A stretch of DNA of 24,667 nucleotides from a virus: positions 1 through 24,667 of IMG/VR virus record IMGVR_UViG_3300034104_000152. The stretch is one strand, 5' to 3'. Made by a program: the position numbers and the translations under genes. The stretch's first letter is position 1; each line of letters begins with the position of its first letter. Under the pieces are notes generated by a model, which saw only the letters and a list, made by a program, of their open reading frames with translations, was not told the origin of the DNA and ran no database searches. Below are positions 7,019-15,642 of the stretch, piece by piece.

Positions 7019-10000
7019 TTAAGCAGGCCAAATTGCTATGTAATAATCACTTGAGTTAATTGTTAATTTTAACCATTCATTTGTACTGTTGGCTCCAGGC
7101 TTAGTTGTGTAAGACGTTGTTGCTGTTGCAGTTCCAGTAGTATTAGTTCCAGACAAATAATATTTATTAGTTCCAAAACCAAGATATCCAGCAACAAGAC
7201 CTGGATTTACAGTGTCATTGTTAATAGGTATTTGATTGCTTCCAGTTCCAACATGCCGACCATCAACCATATCAGCATTAAGGTTTGCAACCACTGTTGT
7301 ATTAGTAATGGTCATTGGACCATTAACATAAATGGCAGTTCCAGTGCCAGTTGCAGTCGCCTCAACAGCTATATGTCCCGATGTAGCTCCAACGCCAATT
7401 CCAGAGCCTCCATCTCCATATACAGCATACGTTGATGTTCCTCCAGTAGTGGTTCCCTGAACTCCACGGTATGCAGATGTGGTTCCTATAACACCCAAAT
7501 AGGTTGCATATCCAGCAACAGCAGTTCCTGTAGATTTTACATTTGTTGACCAATTTGTAATGTCTGCGGCAAACGCTCCACCTGGATCAGTAAATTTTGC
7601 AACCGTATAAAACAATCCGCTTTGATAAGTTGAAGTGCAGTTAAGTTTTCCGTCAATATTCAAACTGGTTCCGTCCCAGGTCAATGACTGAGTTGACGAA
7701 CCGATTGAGAACTTGTAGGCAGCACCTGAATAGCCAAGGAAGAAACCAGTTCCTGTGTTGTACGCTGTTTGGCCACCTTTGATGTTGCCAAGAGTATTGA
7801 TGGTCAGAGAATCCTGAACCGTCAAAGCTCCGGTGTTCACCGTGATGGCAGAAAGCGATCCAACCTTGAGAGTAGACAGATATGGAACATTCCATACTGT
7901 ATTACCTGTTGCAGGGTCATAAATACCATCAGATTGATAAACAGATTGACCTGCAATAATCGTAGGAGGCGTTGCAACCCATGCTTGATTTACGCCACCA
8001 ATAGTCGCGCCCCAAGAACCATTGGCAGGGAAACTTGTGCTACCAGATGTAGTGATGGTTGTCGGACTTGAACTTAGAGTCGTTAGGTCTGTTGATGTAT
8101 AGCAAATACGCGATGATGCACCATTAGTCCCATTTGTTCCGTTAGTCCCATTGGTGCCGTTAGTTCCATTGGTGCCGTTGGTGCCAGAATATCCTCTGGC
8201 AGTAATTGATGCACTTGTCCAATTAAATGATGTGGTTGAATTTGTTGCTGTGTCAGTAATAAATACTGTTGCGCCCCACAATGTAAAACCGACAGACGGG
8301 GATGTGCCTGGAGTCAGCGTCCAACCACCTGAAGGCGCTGAACCAAAAGCACCCGTGCTCCATGTATAAGTTGCGGAGCCTGATGGTCCAGAAGGAATAC
8401 TTACAGCCCACTGATATACGGTTGGTTCAGCAGATTGCGTTGCATTGGCTCCGTTAACTCCATTAGTCCCGTTAGTGCCATTAGTTCCTGCGTATCCAAC
8501 AATATATGCTGTACTTGTAGACCAAGTTACCGTGGAGTTTGCTGTTGTATTAGTATCGGAATAAATTTGCTTACATGCGTATAAATTCTGTCCAGCAGGC
8601 CCAACCCCTGGAGTTTGAGTCCAGCTATTCAATGTCGCAGGATTGGTGAATGTTCCTGTTGCCCATGTATAAGTAGATGTCCCAGACGGAAATGTGGTTG
8701 GAGTTGATGCAGACCACCTATACAACTCAAGTTCTGCCGTTCGTGTTCCATTTGTACCGTTAGTACCTGCATCACTAAATACAAATTGAACCTGGGCTGT
8801 TGCGGCTTGAATAACACCACCAGACAAATCTTTATATCGAACAGGAACAGTTAAAACCGCAGGGGAACTTGTCATCGATGACGGTATTCCCCATTCCGCA
8901 TATGTACCGCCATCAGTAATAGAACCTAGAGTTAAACCACCAGTGGTTGTTATGTCTGCGTTGCCCGTAGTTGAACTAGCACCAATTCTCCAAGAATTAT
9001 TTACAAATGATCCAGCCGAATCTGTTTGTGCAGTGACGAAATTTACTGCGCCACCAGCATTTGAACCATAAAGCCTTGTAATTATTCCAGTAAAAGTTGG
9101 AGTTACGCCAGACCTTGGGACTTGAATTGCCGCAGGAGCAAAGGAAGTAACAAAAGAAGTCGCCGCTAAAGTTGCCCAAGAAAACGATGATGAAATAGTT
9201 GATAGTTGAGAAGACCCATATTCATTTGCCACACTAAAAGCAAAGTAATATGTGTCCGTTCCCAACACAACATCAGTAAATTTGATTGTCGCGCTTTGAG
9301 CAAATGGCTGAGAGTTAGGAGATATTTGAGTTGCCCAAATCTTCCAATCAGTCTGAGTTGGAGACGCGACGGTCGTATAGAAAAGACTGATGGACGTAAC
9401 TCGCCCAGATGAAGGAAGCTGGCAGGAAACACTAAAAGTAGGAGGACTATCTCCAGGCAGTTGATCAGAAAACGTAGGAGCAGATAGCGTCGGGAAATAG
9501 AAAACCGATGCCATCAACGAGTTAGGCGCAGGAGCAAACTGCTGGATGGTGCCGTCGTCATAGACACTAGCGTTGTATTCTGCGGCTTCTAGTCTTGCTC
9601 CAAGGTTGCCATCAGGAAGAGATGCTTCCTGTACCTTGGTGACTCGGAAGAGTTTTGCTGACCAACCGTAGTCCGAATTCGTTACGGAGATCACATCTCC
9701 CGCGTCTACTTGAATGCCTGTGTAGGCAGTAGAGAAGGACACGATCAGGTCTTCTCTGGCCTGCTCAAGAATTCGGTTAGCTAGATAACTTGCTTGTACT
9801 GAGTCATTGACCAGATCAAAACTGGTTGAGTATTTGTTTACTGGCTCATTAGGATAGAGAAGCCCAGCAGGCGTCTGAAGAAAGACATACTCTGGTTGGT
9901 CTTTGTTGTCCTTAAATGGGAATGAGACTTCAATCTGGTTAATAGAAGACGCTAAATCAACTACAGAGACTTTGATCTCTCCAATAATATTTGAGTCATT

Positions 10001-10987
10001 AAAAGCAAAACTTGTAGATTCTGCCTTATTGATTACTGGTGCCCACTGACCCGTAGAGGCTTGGTAAGACAACCAAGAATCACACGCGGTCAGAATCTTG
10101 TCTACGTTTTCGAGGACCGATCTTCCGGTATCAATGACGCCATTAACGCGATACCTCGCTTGCGTAGCGGAGCCTCCACCAGAGGGCGTATAGGAGATCG
10201 TAGCGTCCGAGTAAGTGTTTAGAGCGTTGCAGGCAGTCGTATTGACTGAAGCCGCAGGAACAGCCCCTCCATAGGTCGTAGAAGTCAGGTAGTCGTAAAG
10301 CGCATCCCCAGGCTTTGCAACACCCGTTCCGTTCAATGCGTGTTTGACCTTGAAGGTGACAGGCTGAAGAGAGGTAGTCCCAGCGTCTCGGTTGTAGATG
10401 AGCTTGACAATGGCAAACGCCAAACCATTCATCTGCCGAGTGCCGGTCCAACGTAGGCCAGCGGCAATGTCGCTACCGCCCATGAATGTGGACGGAGAGG
10501 TGCCTGTGACGTTAGTTATCGTGCCAGCAGCAGTCGAGGTGTAGAGGTTGATGTAGAGGTTTCCAGAAACTTTTGTATCTACATTTCCATCACCGTCAGT
10601 CAGCGATATAACTTTAGTTGGATCAGTGCCATCAAAAGCTACAAGCCGATCACCATAATAGAACTTCGTCCGGTCATAAGTAAACTGTCCGTTTGGCGAG
10701 ATATTGGAGATCGCCAAGACGTAGTACATCGTGTTCTGATCTGTGGACAGCACTGCATCCACAAACGTACCACCCATCCAGGCGTCACCATAAACGACTG
10801 GGATTGAGTTAGTAGAACTTGGAGGTACTTGCTGCCTTACTCCGCTATCCGTTTGATCAGGGGACTTCTGACCAAATACTCGCGTGATTATGTAAGACGC
10901 AGCAAAGTTGATCGCAAACGTGGCTACAGCAAGAGCAGCCCCAGTAAGTTGCGCTCCAATCGCCGCCAATACTACTGATGCTGGCAT
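7019..10987 (-). CDS. J-like tail tip / central fibre protein with collagen-like repeats
   Basis: This 1322-aa protein is probably the host-specificity tip that closes the tail tube and contacts the cell. Residues 1-40 are strongly hydrophobic. Residues about 48-95 (SIPVVYGDAWMGGTFVDAVL) and about 340-490 (SINQIEVSFPF ... NRILEQAREDLIVSFSTAYT ... VDAGDVISVTNSDYGW ... LEAAEYNASVYDD) match the conserved J-type tail domain. Fibronectin-like beta domains follow to about 740. Two copies of a ~90-residue module are joined by Gly-Thr-Asn collagen-like runs, the longest seven triplets at residues 935-955. The C-terminal ~370 residues include NLNADMVDGRHVG, a motif of fibre ends. Codons are much more AT-rich towards the C-terminus than in the N-terminal half, so the receptor-binding end may have been exchanged. 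SD AAGGA, 7 nt spacing. Confidence 0.88.
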   Translation of the reverse strand: MPASVVLAAIGAQLTGAALAVATFAINFAASYIITRVFGQKSPDQTDSGVRQQVPPSSTNSIPVVYGDAWMGGTFVDAVLSTDQNTMYYVLAISNISPNGQFTYDRTKFYYGDRLVAFDGTDPTKVISLTDGDGNVDTKVSGNLYINLYTSTAAGTITNVTGTSPSTFMGGSDIAAGLRWTGTRQMNGLAFAIVKLIYNRDAGTTSLQPVTFKVKHALNGTGVAKPGDALYDYLTSTTYGGAVPAASVNTTACNALNTYSDATISYTPSGGGSATQARYRVNGVIDTGRSVLENVDKILTACDSWLSYQASTGQWAPVINKAESTSFAFNDSNIIGEIKVSVVDLASSINQIEVSFPFKDNKDQPEYVFLQTPAGLLYPNEPVNKYSTSFDLVNDSVQASYLANRILEQAREDLIVSFSTAYTGIQVDAGDVISVTNSDYGWSAKLFRVTKVQEASLPDGNLGARLEAAEYNASVYDDGTIQQFAPAPNSLMASVFYFPTLSAPTFSDQLPGDSPPTFSVSCQLPSSGRVTSISLFYTTVASPTQTDWKIWATQISPNSQPFAQSATIKFTDVVLGTDTYYFAFSVANEYGSSQLSTISSSFSWATLAATSFVTSFAPAAIQVPRSGVTPTFTGIITRLYGSNAGGAVNFVTAQTDSAGSFVNNSWRIGASSTTGNADITTTGGLTLGSITDGGTYAEWGIPSSMTSSPAVLTVPVRYKDLSGGVIQAATAQVQFVFSDAGTNGTNGTRTAELELYRWSASTPTTFPSGTSTYTWATGTFTNPATLNSWTQTPGVGPAGQNLYACKQIYSDTNTTANSTVTWSTSTAYIVGYAGTNGTNGTNGVNGANATQSAEPTVYQWAVSIPSGPSGSATYTWSTGAFGSAPSGGWTLTPGTSPSVGFTLWGATVFITDTATNSTTSFNWTSASITARGYSGTNGTNGTNGTNGTNGTNGTNGASSRICYTSTDLTTLSSSPTTITTSGSTSFPANGSWGATIGGVNQAWVATPPTIIAGQSVYQSDGIYDPATGNTVWNVPYLSTLKVGSLSAITVNTGALTVQDSLTINTLGNIKGGQTAYNTGTGFFLGYSGAAYKFSIGSSTQSLTWDGTSLNIDGKLNCTSTYQSGLFYTVAKFTDPGGAFAADITNWSTNVKSTGTAVAGYATYLGVIGTTSAYRGVQGTTTGGTSTYAVYGDGGSGIGVGATSGHIAVEATATGTGTAIYVNGPMTITNTTVVANLNADMVDGRHVGTGSNQIPINNDTVNPGLVAGYLGFGTNKYYLSGTNTTGTATATTSYTTKPGANSTNEWLKLTINSSDYYIAIWPA
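8123..8185 (-). repeat. Seven (Gly-Thr-Asn) collagen-like triplets
   Basis: The 63-nt stretch encodes seven GTN triplets (residues 935-955 of the tip protein), using mixed codons (GGC/GGA/GGG, ACC/ACT/ACA, AAC/AAT). Shorter GTN runs lie near residues 735-740 and 832-841. Such Gly-x-y runs form triple-helical or flexible linkers in phage fibres. Confidence 0.9.
8186..8737 (-). repeat. Duplicated ~85-residue module in tip protein
   Basis: Copy 1 (about 8737-8493) and copy 2 (about 8440-8186) share the pattern AE...YxW, then TYTWxTGxF, then WTxTPG, then xxTATN/TTxNS, ending GYxGTNGTNG. Each copy is followed by a GTN run, so the region reads as [domain-linker] x2. Confidence 0.75.
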
Positions 10988-10990
10988 GTC

Positions 10991-11431
10991 TTATTCCTTA
11001 ACGAATGTCGTTTCGATCTTCTTGAAGCCTGGAAGACTCTGCACAGAACTTGTGTGCATGAGCGATGCACATACGATGTCAGCACGTTTTTCTCGGATCA
11101 GTTCTTCCGAGTGCTTTACAAACTCAAAGAATAGTCTTCCACCGATTGTGCCCTGTCTGTATTCAGGATGAACCCACCAAGCGACTTCTTTAATCTCTGC
11201 GACCTGTGGGCACCAGAAGTTAGGCGTAATGATGGCAGCTAACATGCCTCGCATCTGATCATCCAGTAGGACAAATCCTCTTCCGATGATCAGAGACTCA
11301 ATCAACGCTTTTACATAGTTATCGTTCTGTACTTTAGAGTCTCTTAGAGCATCAATAGGCGACTCGCTGGCGTACCTACGCATCATCTCTGTACAGGCAG
11401 GTACGTCAAACTTAGACGCAAATCGGATCAT
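10991..11431 (-). CDS. GNAT-family N-acetyltransferase in the tail operon
   Basis: This 146-aa protein has the GNAT layout. The N-terminal strand and helix (MIRFASKFDVPACTEMMRRY) are followed by central strands (FVLLDDQMRGMLAAIITP). A beta4 strand, EIKEVAWWVHPEYR (about 79-92), leads into the acetyl-CoA pyrophosphate-binding turn QGTIGGRLF (93-101) and a helix. Near the end, MHTSSVQSLPGFKKIETTFV matches the C-terminal region of many GNATs. It would transfer an acetyl group from acetyl-CoA; the acceptor is unknown. It overlaps the upstream tip gene as ATGA and ends just before the J-like gene's SD, so it is made with tail proteins. Possible roles are modification of a tail component or a moonlighting virion part (inference). 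I recall GNAT genes at this position in other phages. Confidence 0.88.
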   Translation of the reverse strand: MIRFASKFDVPACTEMMRRYASESPIDALRDSKVQNDNYVKALIESLIIGRGFVLLDDQMRGMLAAIITPNFWCPQVAEIKEVAWWVHPEYRQGTIGGRLFFEFVKHSEELIREKRADIVCASLMHTSSVQSLPGFKKIETTFVKE

Positions 11432-12081
11432 GGTTGCTCTCTAAAGTCTGGCGTTAACTTGTCTTCGCCAGGAGTAGAGACACCACCAGTTTTCGGAGGC
11501 GCTCCAAAGTCAAAGTATTGATTGGAGATCGCAGCAACCCGGTTCATAGACGTATCGCTAGGGTAAAAGAACTGCCAAGACTTCTGGTTAGTCCTCAGCC
11601 CTGCAATGCGGTTCTCTAGAACCTTCCTCATTGAGGTGCATGAAATAGTGCAAGTAGCTACGCGAGTCCGAGCCTGATCGTTGAAGTCCTCAGAGATGCC
11701 TACAGAATTAATGATCCCTGTGTATCTCTTGAAGAACTGAGTTGACGGAGTGGTGATGATCTGGTTGTTTAAGTCTAGGAAGCCTCGCCAGATTTCTACG
11801 GTGGAGCCTTTGATATTAGAAGAGAGAATCAAGCCTACGTTGGTAGGGTCAATACCCGTCAGACTGATCGTGATGTCGTCGGATGTGCTTTTAATGTCTT
11901 GAGGAATATCCCCAAGTTGAAGCAGCATCCCGAGGTTAGAGAACGTGATGCCACTAACCGTAATCGGAGCAGCAGCGTTGCAGAATGAGTAAGTCGTAGT
12001 TACTGGATTGCCAATCTGAAGCCTGACAAACTCAGCGTGTCTTATATTTGCGCTCGAAAGCGCGTTCATTGTCGTACTCAT
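11428..12081 (-). CDS. Tail tip / baseplate hub-type protein (DUF2163-like)
   Basis: This 217-aa protein contains DDITISLTGIDPTNVGLILS, then KGSTVEIWRGFLDLNNQII, then YTGIINSVGISEDF, then a Thr/Ser-rich strand (RVATCTISCTSMRKVLENRI). It ends with the W-x-x-x-Y-P-S-D-T-S-M-N-R-V-x-x-I pattern (KSWQFFYPSDTSMNRVAAIS). This arrangement recalls tail-tip proteins of the DUF2163/lambda gpL neighbourhood that sit between tape measure and J. Its position fits: tape measure, one minor tail protein, this gene, then GNAT and J-like protein. ATGA overlaps on both sides indicate coupling. It probably forms part of the ring that links tail tube and tip protein. The exact family needs a profile search. Confidence 0.65.
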   Translation of the reverse strand: MSTTMNALSSANIRHAEFVRLQIGNPVTTTYSFCNAAAPITVSGITFSNLGMLLQLGDIPQDIKSTSDDITISLTGIDPTNVGLILSSNIKGSTVEIWRGFLDLNNQIITTPSTQFFKRYTGIINSVGISEDFNDQARTRVATCTISCTSMRKVLENRIAGLRTNQKSWQFFYPSDTSMNRVAAISNQYFDFGAPPKTGGVSTPGEDKLTPDFREQP

Positions 12082-12728
12082 GGAGCCACGTTCTCCCTAA
12101 ACACAAAAGGACCGTCCCAGTTCACAAAAGCACCATTGGTCATTGGAGTCAGAGTGTATGTCGGGCACTGCTCCGCGTACACAGGAAAACTCACCGCAGA
12201 GCCAACAGCGGTCAGCGTACCAGTAGAAGGTGTACCAATCACAGGCCGGTGGATCGTGGCGTTCACAGTAGACGCGCCGCCCCTTAGAACGTCCGCAGTG
12301 ATCTTGTAGACGTAAGACCCTAGTTGGATGAAGTCCCCCGCCGCCAGGACGACTACAGAGCTTCCTACAGCAGGCAAGTTACCGATAGAGATCGTAGTTG
12401 CGTTAGCCGCAGGCACAGAAGCCAAAGTCAGCGCCGCCGCCTGGGCACCAGATAGGCCACCGCGATAAGCAGTAAACCAAGAAAGATTGCTGCTAGAAAA
12501 AGTGATGTTTGCAGCAGTTTGACGGTCAAGGTTGTCAATCGTCTGGATAACATCTCGGACCTGTGGGTAGTACAAATAGTTATGCGGGACGATGGTAAAC
12601 ACCCAAGGCACCGCTGTCAGGTACTGAGCGGTCCTGATTTGCCCGCCTCTAGAGACTTGCTGGCCGACAGTACGTCGGTTATTCACAGTCATGGACTGCT
12701 GAATATCGACTATCGATTGAAACGACAT
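12078..12728 (-). CDS. Minor tail protein, probably distal-tail-like
   Basis: This 216-aa, beta-rich protein starts MSFQSIVDIQQSMTVNNRRT. It contains an internal beta-barrel-like segment typical of structural proteins (VPAANATTISIGNLPAVGSS, then GDFIQLGSYVYKITADVLRG). It follows the tape measure by a TAATG overlap and is coupled to the next tip gene by ATGA. The first gene after the tape measure usually encodes the distal tail protein (Dit/gpM), which starts tube assembly, so that role is likely by position. The segment GDxIQLGxxxYKIT..V resembles repeated barrel domains seen in many phage tail proteins. I do not recognise a specific named family, so the label rests mainly on context and composition. 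Confidence 0.65.
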   Translation of the reverse strand: MSFQSIVDIQQSMTVNNRRTVGQQVSRGGQIRTAQYLTAVPWVFTIVPHNYLYYPQVRDVIQTIDNLDRQTAANITFSSSNLSWFTAYRGGLSGAQAAALTLASVPAANATTISIGNLPAVGSSVVVLAAGDFIQLGSYVYKITADVLRGGASTVNATIHRPVIGTPSTGTLTAVGSAVSFPVYAEQCPTYTLTPMTNGAFVNWDGPFVFRENVAP

Positions 12729-15157
12729 TATGCGCGTCCTCTTCCAATGGCAAGAGACTTGTTAGCGTAGGCATTAGCTGCCCACACCGCTGTACTACTT
12801 CCCATGATCCTATCCTCAAAACTCTTTACGTCAATCGCTTGGATGTTGTAGTTGTTAATAACCTGGGAACCACCAGTAGAGGAAAGAGCGTTATTAGGAA
12901 CAATAGTCCCAGATGTGCGAGGCACAAACATCTCTGGACCTTTCTCTCCAACCATGTAAGACGTTCCTGCATTAACAGGCCCCCCATAGGCTCTTGGCCT
13001 TAGCCCAGAACCTCCGGTAATAGTTCCACCGCTGGCCGACCCAAATGAGAACCCAAAGTTTCTCAGGAAGGAATTGAACAGCATCGTTGCCGAGGCTTTC
13101 AACTGAATCAGTATTAGGTCTTGGATGATCGACCTAGCCAAGTCCTTGAACGACAGCTTCCCAGTACGAACGAAGTTCTCTAGAGCTTTCTCCATGTTCC
13201 CGAACACGGCATCGTAGACACGCTGGGTGGCCTTCAGAGAGTCCTGCATAGAGATGAACATCTCTTGCATACCTTGGTTCCTGCGAGCCTGGGAGATCAA
13301 TAGATCACGCTTCTCAGGGCTGAGATCAGGATTAGCCATGATCTCTGCGATCTTTCTCCGAGTTTCCAACTCCAGCATGGCAATCTGAAGTGCTTTGTCA
13401 GAGGCTCCGATCAGAGAACCTTTGAGTTGCAGTTTCTGCATTTCGTACTCAAGGCTTTCCTTTTCTACTTGACCCGTCTGAACTAACTGGTTGTAAATCT
13501 GATCCCTGCGAGATTGCTCTTGAGCAAGATCATTCATGGCCTCATCAGCAAGTTTCTGACGGTCGGCCATTTCATCTGCGTAACGCTTCTTTGCAAGGTC
13601 GCGTAATTGTTTTTGCTTATCCTGCTCAATTTGAATTAGTTGTTGAGAAAGTAGTTTTGCATTTTGTTCAGCAAATACATCAGCTTCTGATTGATTCTTC
13701 TTTGCCATTTCGTTTCTGGCAAGGAATATCTTTTCTTGAGCATTAAGCTCAATAGTCATCATGTCATTCGCAGCCATCCTGCGACGATCATATTGATTTT
13801 TCACTATTGCCTGATCAATCTCAAAAGCAAGTTGTCGGCGCTTCTCACCAAACTTAACTTCATCGTTAATTTCTTGCGTGTTTTGTTGTGATTTCTTCGC
13901 TGCTTCTTCACCGGCTTGCATCTTGTCAAGGATTGTTTGCCTCTTAGTTACAAACTCCTGAAAGCTCTGCAACAGTTTCCCGTAGTAAACAGAGTCAGGA
14001 TTAGCCTTATTAAGTTGATTTGCCGCAGCAGTGATGAATTGGTTTATCTGATCCAGTTGATCTTCAAGAGTTTGTGGCCGACCGATATTAAGCAAAGCAT
14101 TCCAAGCTGCACTAGCCGCATTCTTAAGTTTCGTCCATGCTCCCTCAAGAGTTCCCACTTGGCGCTCTTGGTCTTGAAGTTTCTTATTCAGCGCATCAGC
14201 AGCAACCTTGGCGGCCTCTTGAGCTTTGCCTTGCTTATCAAGAAGAACAATGTGCTTGTATTGCTCAAGTGTTAGGAAGTGCATCCTGTCATTGAGCGAC
14301 TTAATAGAGGACGCGCCGCCATCAAAAGCAGGGATTAGTTTCTGTGCAACCTCAGTAGCCGTTTCACCAGACAACTTGGTGACGTTGGCAATAGCTTGGG
14401 CGACAGAACCTAGAGATTGATCTGTGAACTTTCCAGACTTGACCAACTCCATCAAGATGTCTTTGGTCTTGCCAATAGACAAGTTGGTCTTTGTGCTGAC
14501 CGAATCAGCGAGATCAAGAAAAGTCTTTTGCGTTAGGTTTGCATAGTTGCCTGTCAGGATCAACTGATCTCTGAGTTCCGCTGCATCTCTAGCGCCCTGA
14601 TAAAAAGCAAAACCAAGAACACCAACGCCAGCAGCAAGCCCTGTGATCGCCACCTTCATCGGGGTGATCATTAAAGAAAGGGCTTTGAACATATTGCCCA
14701 CGCCACCGAACTGATCCTTCAACTGACCACCCTGCTGGAGCAGAGCGATCATGGCGCTTTGGCCTGATGCGATCTGGGTTACGAGGTCGGTTGTTTGATA
14801 GGTGATGGCGAGCTTCTGCTGCTCAGACAGAACCCCCATCGTGCGCTTGCCTGCCGCAGACACTTCGTCGTAAGCCTTAGCCTGGGCAAGAAGCTGTTGC
14901 TGAAGAGCAGGAGCCGCGTTCTTGAATCTACCTGCGGCAATCTCACGCTCAATCTGCGTTACCTTGGAAACCTCTTTGCCATAGTCTTCAGTGGCGTATT
15001 TAAGAGCAACAATCTCTTTAGCCGCAGCATTAGATTCCCTAGTAATGGCCGCCTTGAGGTTTCTAGTCTCAGCAATAGCCTTGTCAACGTCAGCAGTAAA
15101 TGACGCAGTATCAAGACCAAGAACGACACCAAGTCGAGCAATGTTGCTGGATGCCAT
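12728..15157 (-). CDS. Tail tape measure protein, lambda gpH-type
   Basis: This 809-aa protein sets tail length and is ejected with the DNA. The N-terminal ~120 residues are helical and charged (ADVDKAIAETRNLKAAITRE). Residues about 152-196 hold the hydrophobic stretch found in tape measures (LMITPMKVAITGLAAGVGVL). Residues about 400-620 are rich in Gln, Lys, Glu and Ala, forming a long helix. The C-terminal region (about 670-760) matches the lambda tape-measure end: NFVRTGKLSFKDLARSIIQD, then AYGGPVNAGTSYMVGEKGPE and MFVPRTSGTIVPN. At ~1.5 Angstrom per residue the tail would be roughly 120 nm (rule of thumb). It follows the gp10-like gene with a TAATG overlap and is the longest mainly alpha-helical gene here. 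Confidence 0.93.
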   Translation of the reverse strand: MASSNIARLGVVLGLDTASFTADVDKAIAETRNLKAAITRESNAAAKEIVALKYATEDYGKEVSKVTQIEREIAAGRFKNAAPALQQQLLAQAKAYDEVSAAGKRTMGVLSEQQKLAITYQTTDLVTQIASGQSAMIALLQQGGQLKDQFGGVGNMFKALSLMITPMKVAITGLAAGVGVLGFAFYQGARDAAELRDQLILTGNYANLTQKTFLDLADSVSTKTNLSIGKTKDILMELVKSGKFTDQSLGSVAQAIANVTKLSGETATEVAQKLIPAFDGGASSIKSLNDRMHFLTLEQYKHIVLLDKQGKAQEAAKVAADALNKKLQDQERQVGTLEGAWTKLKNAASAAWNALLNIGRPQTLEDQLDQINQFITAAANQLNKANPDSVYYGKLLQSFQEFVTKRQTILDKMQAGEEAAKKSQQNTQEINDEVKFGEKRRQLAFEIDQAIVKNQYDRRRMAANDMMTIELNAQEKIFLARNEMAKKNQSEADVFAEQNAKLLSQQLIQIEQDKQKQLRDLAKKRYADEMADRQKLADEAMNDLAQEQSRRDQIYNQLVQTGQVEKESLEYEMQKLQLKGSLIGASDKALQIAMLELETRRKIAEIMANPDLSPEKRDLLISQARRNQGMQEMFISMQDSLKATQRVYDAVFGNMEKALENFVRTGKLSFKDLARSIIQDLILIQLKASATMLFNSFLRNFGFSFGSASGGTITGGSGLRPRAYGGPVNAGTSYMVGEKGPEMFVPRTSGTIVPNNALSSTGGSQVINNYNIQAIDVKSFEDRIMGSSTAVWAANAYANKSLAIGRGRA

Positions 15158-15642
15158 TACTTCTTCCTTCGATTCAGTCGCTTCGCGTAAGCAGGGATTA
15201 TGTAAGCTAACTCGCTCTTTAGTGCATCTAAAACTATCTCTACTTGACTATCTAACGCAGGTCTTAAAAAAGGATGACCGTTTGGCATTTTGCTAGTCCC
15301 AAACTCCTGAGCCAATGACACCGCGCTCTTCTTAACCGAAACAACCGCAATAGCCGCGTCTGTCTCGTTGACGTACTTGGACATCTTGTCCCTACCGTGA
15401 GGGATTCTGGCGTCTAGTTTTACCGTATCTCTGAGGTGGATTGGTCCGGTGTTGCTTTCATCATAGGGAGCAGTCTGCTCAACCCGCTGATACACCGGCA
15501 ACATAGCATTACGCGCCGCCTTTACGAGGGTGTTCCTCGCAACTAGGTCAGCGCGATAGCCTTGAGCCAAGTCCCGAAGTTGCTGCTCTAACTCAGCAAA
15601 TCCCTCTAACTTGACCCCTCGCTCATTGGGTATGTACGCCAA
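15157..15642 (-). CDS. HK97 gp10-like neck/tail protein, displaced next to tape measure
   Basis: This 161-aa protein shows the HK97 gp10 pattern: GFAELEQQLRDLAQGYRADL, then ARNTLVKAARNAMLPVYQRV, then HLRDTVKL. Its signature end is EFGT (113-116) and HPFLRPALD (123-131). The family acts at the head-tail joint, usually encoded between head closure and the DUF3168-type protein. Here it sits after the tail chaperone instead. The start is TTG at 15642-15640 with a good SD, GGAG at 7 nt spacing, and overlaps the frameshift product's stop by 20 nt. No ATG gives the conserved N-terminus. The C-terminus is basic (KRLNRRKK). Function as tail terminator or joint protein is inferred from family. Confidence 0.85.
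   Translation of the reverse strand: MAYIPNERGVKLEGFAELEQQLRDLAQGYRADLVARNTLVKAARNAMLPVYQRVEQTAPYDESNTGPIHLRDTVKLDARIPHGRDKMSKYVNETDAAIAVVSVKKSAVSLAQEFGTSKMPNGHPFLRPALDSQVEIVLDALKSELAYIIPAYAKRLNRRKK

Noticed and set aside
7019-10987. Diversity-generating retroelement target in the tip protein
   Set aside because: No reverse transcriptase, no template repeat and no adenine-variable C-terminal region was seen in the window.
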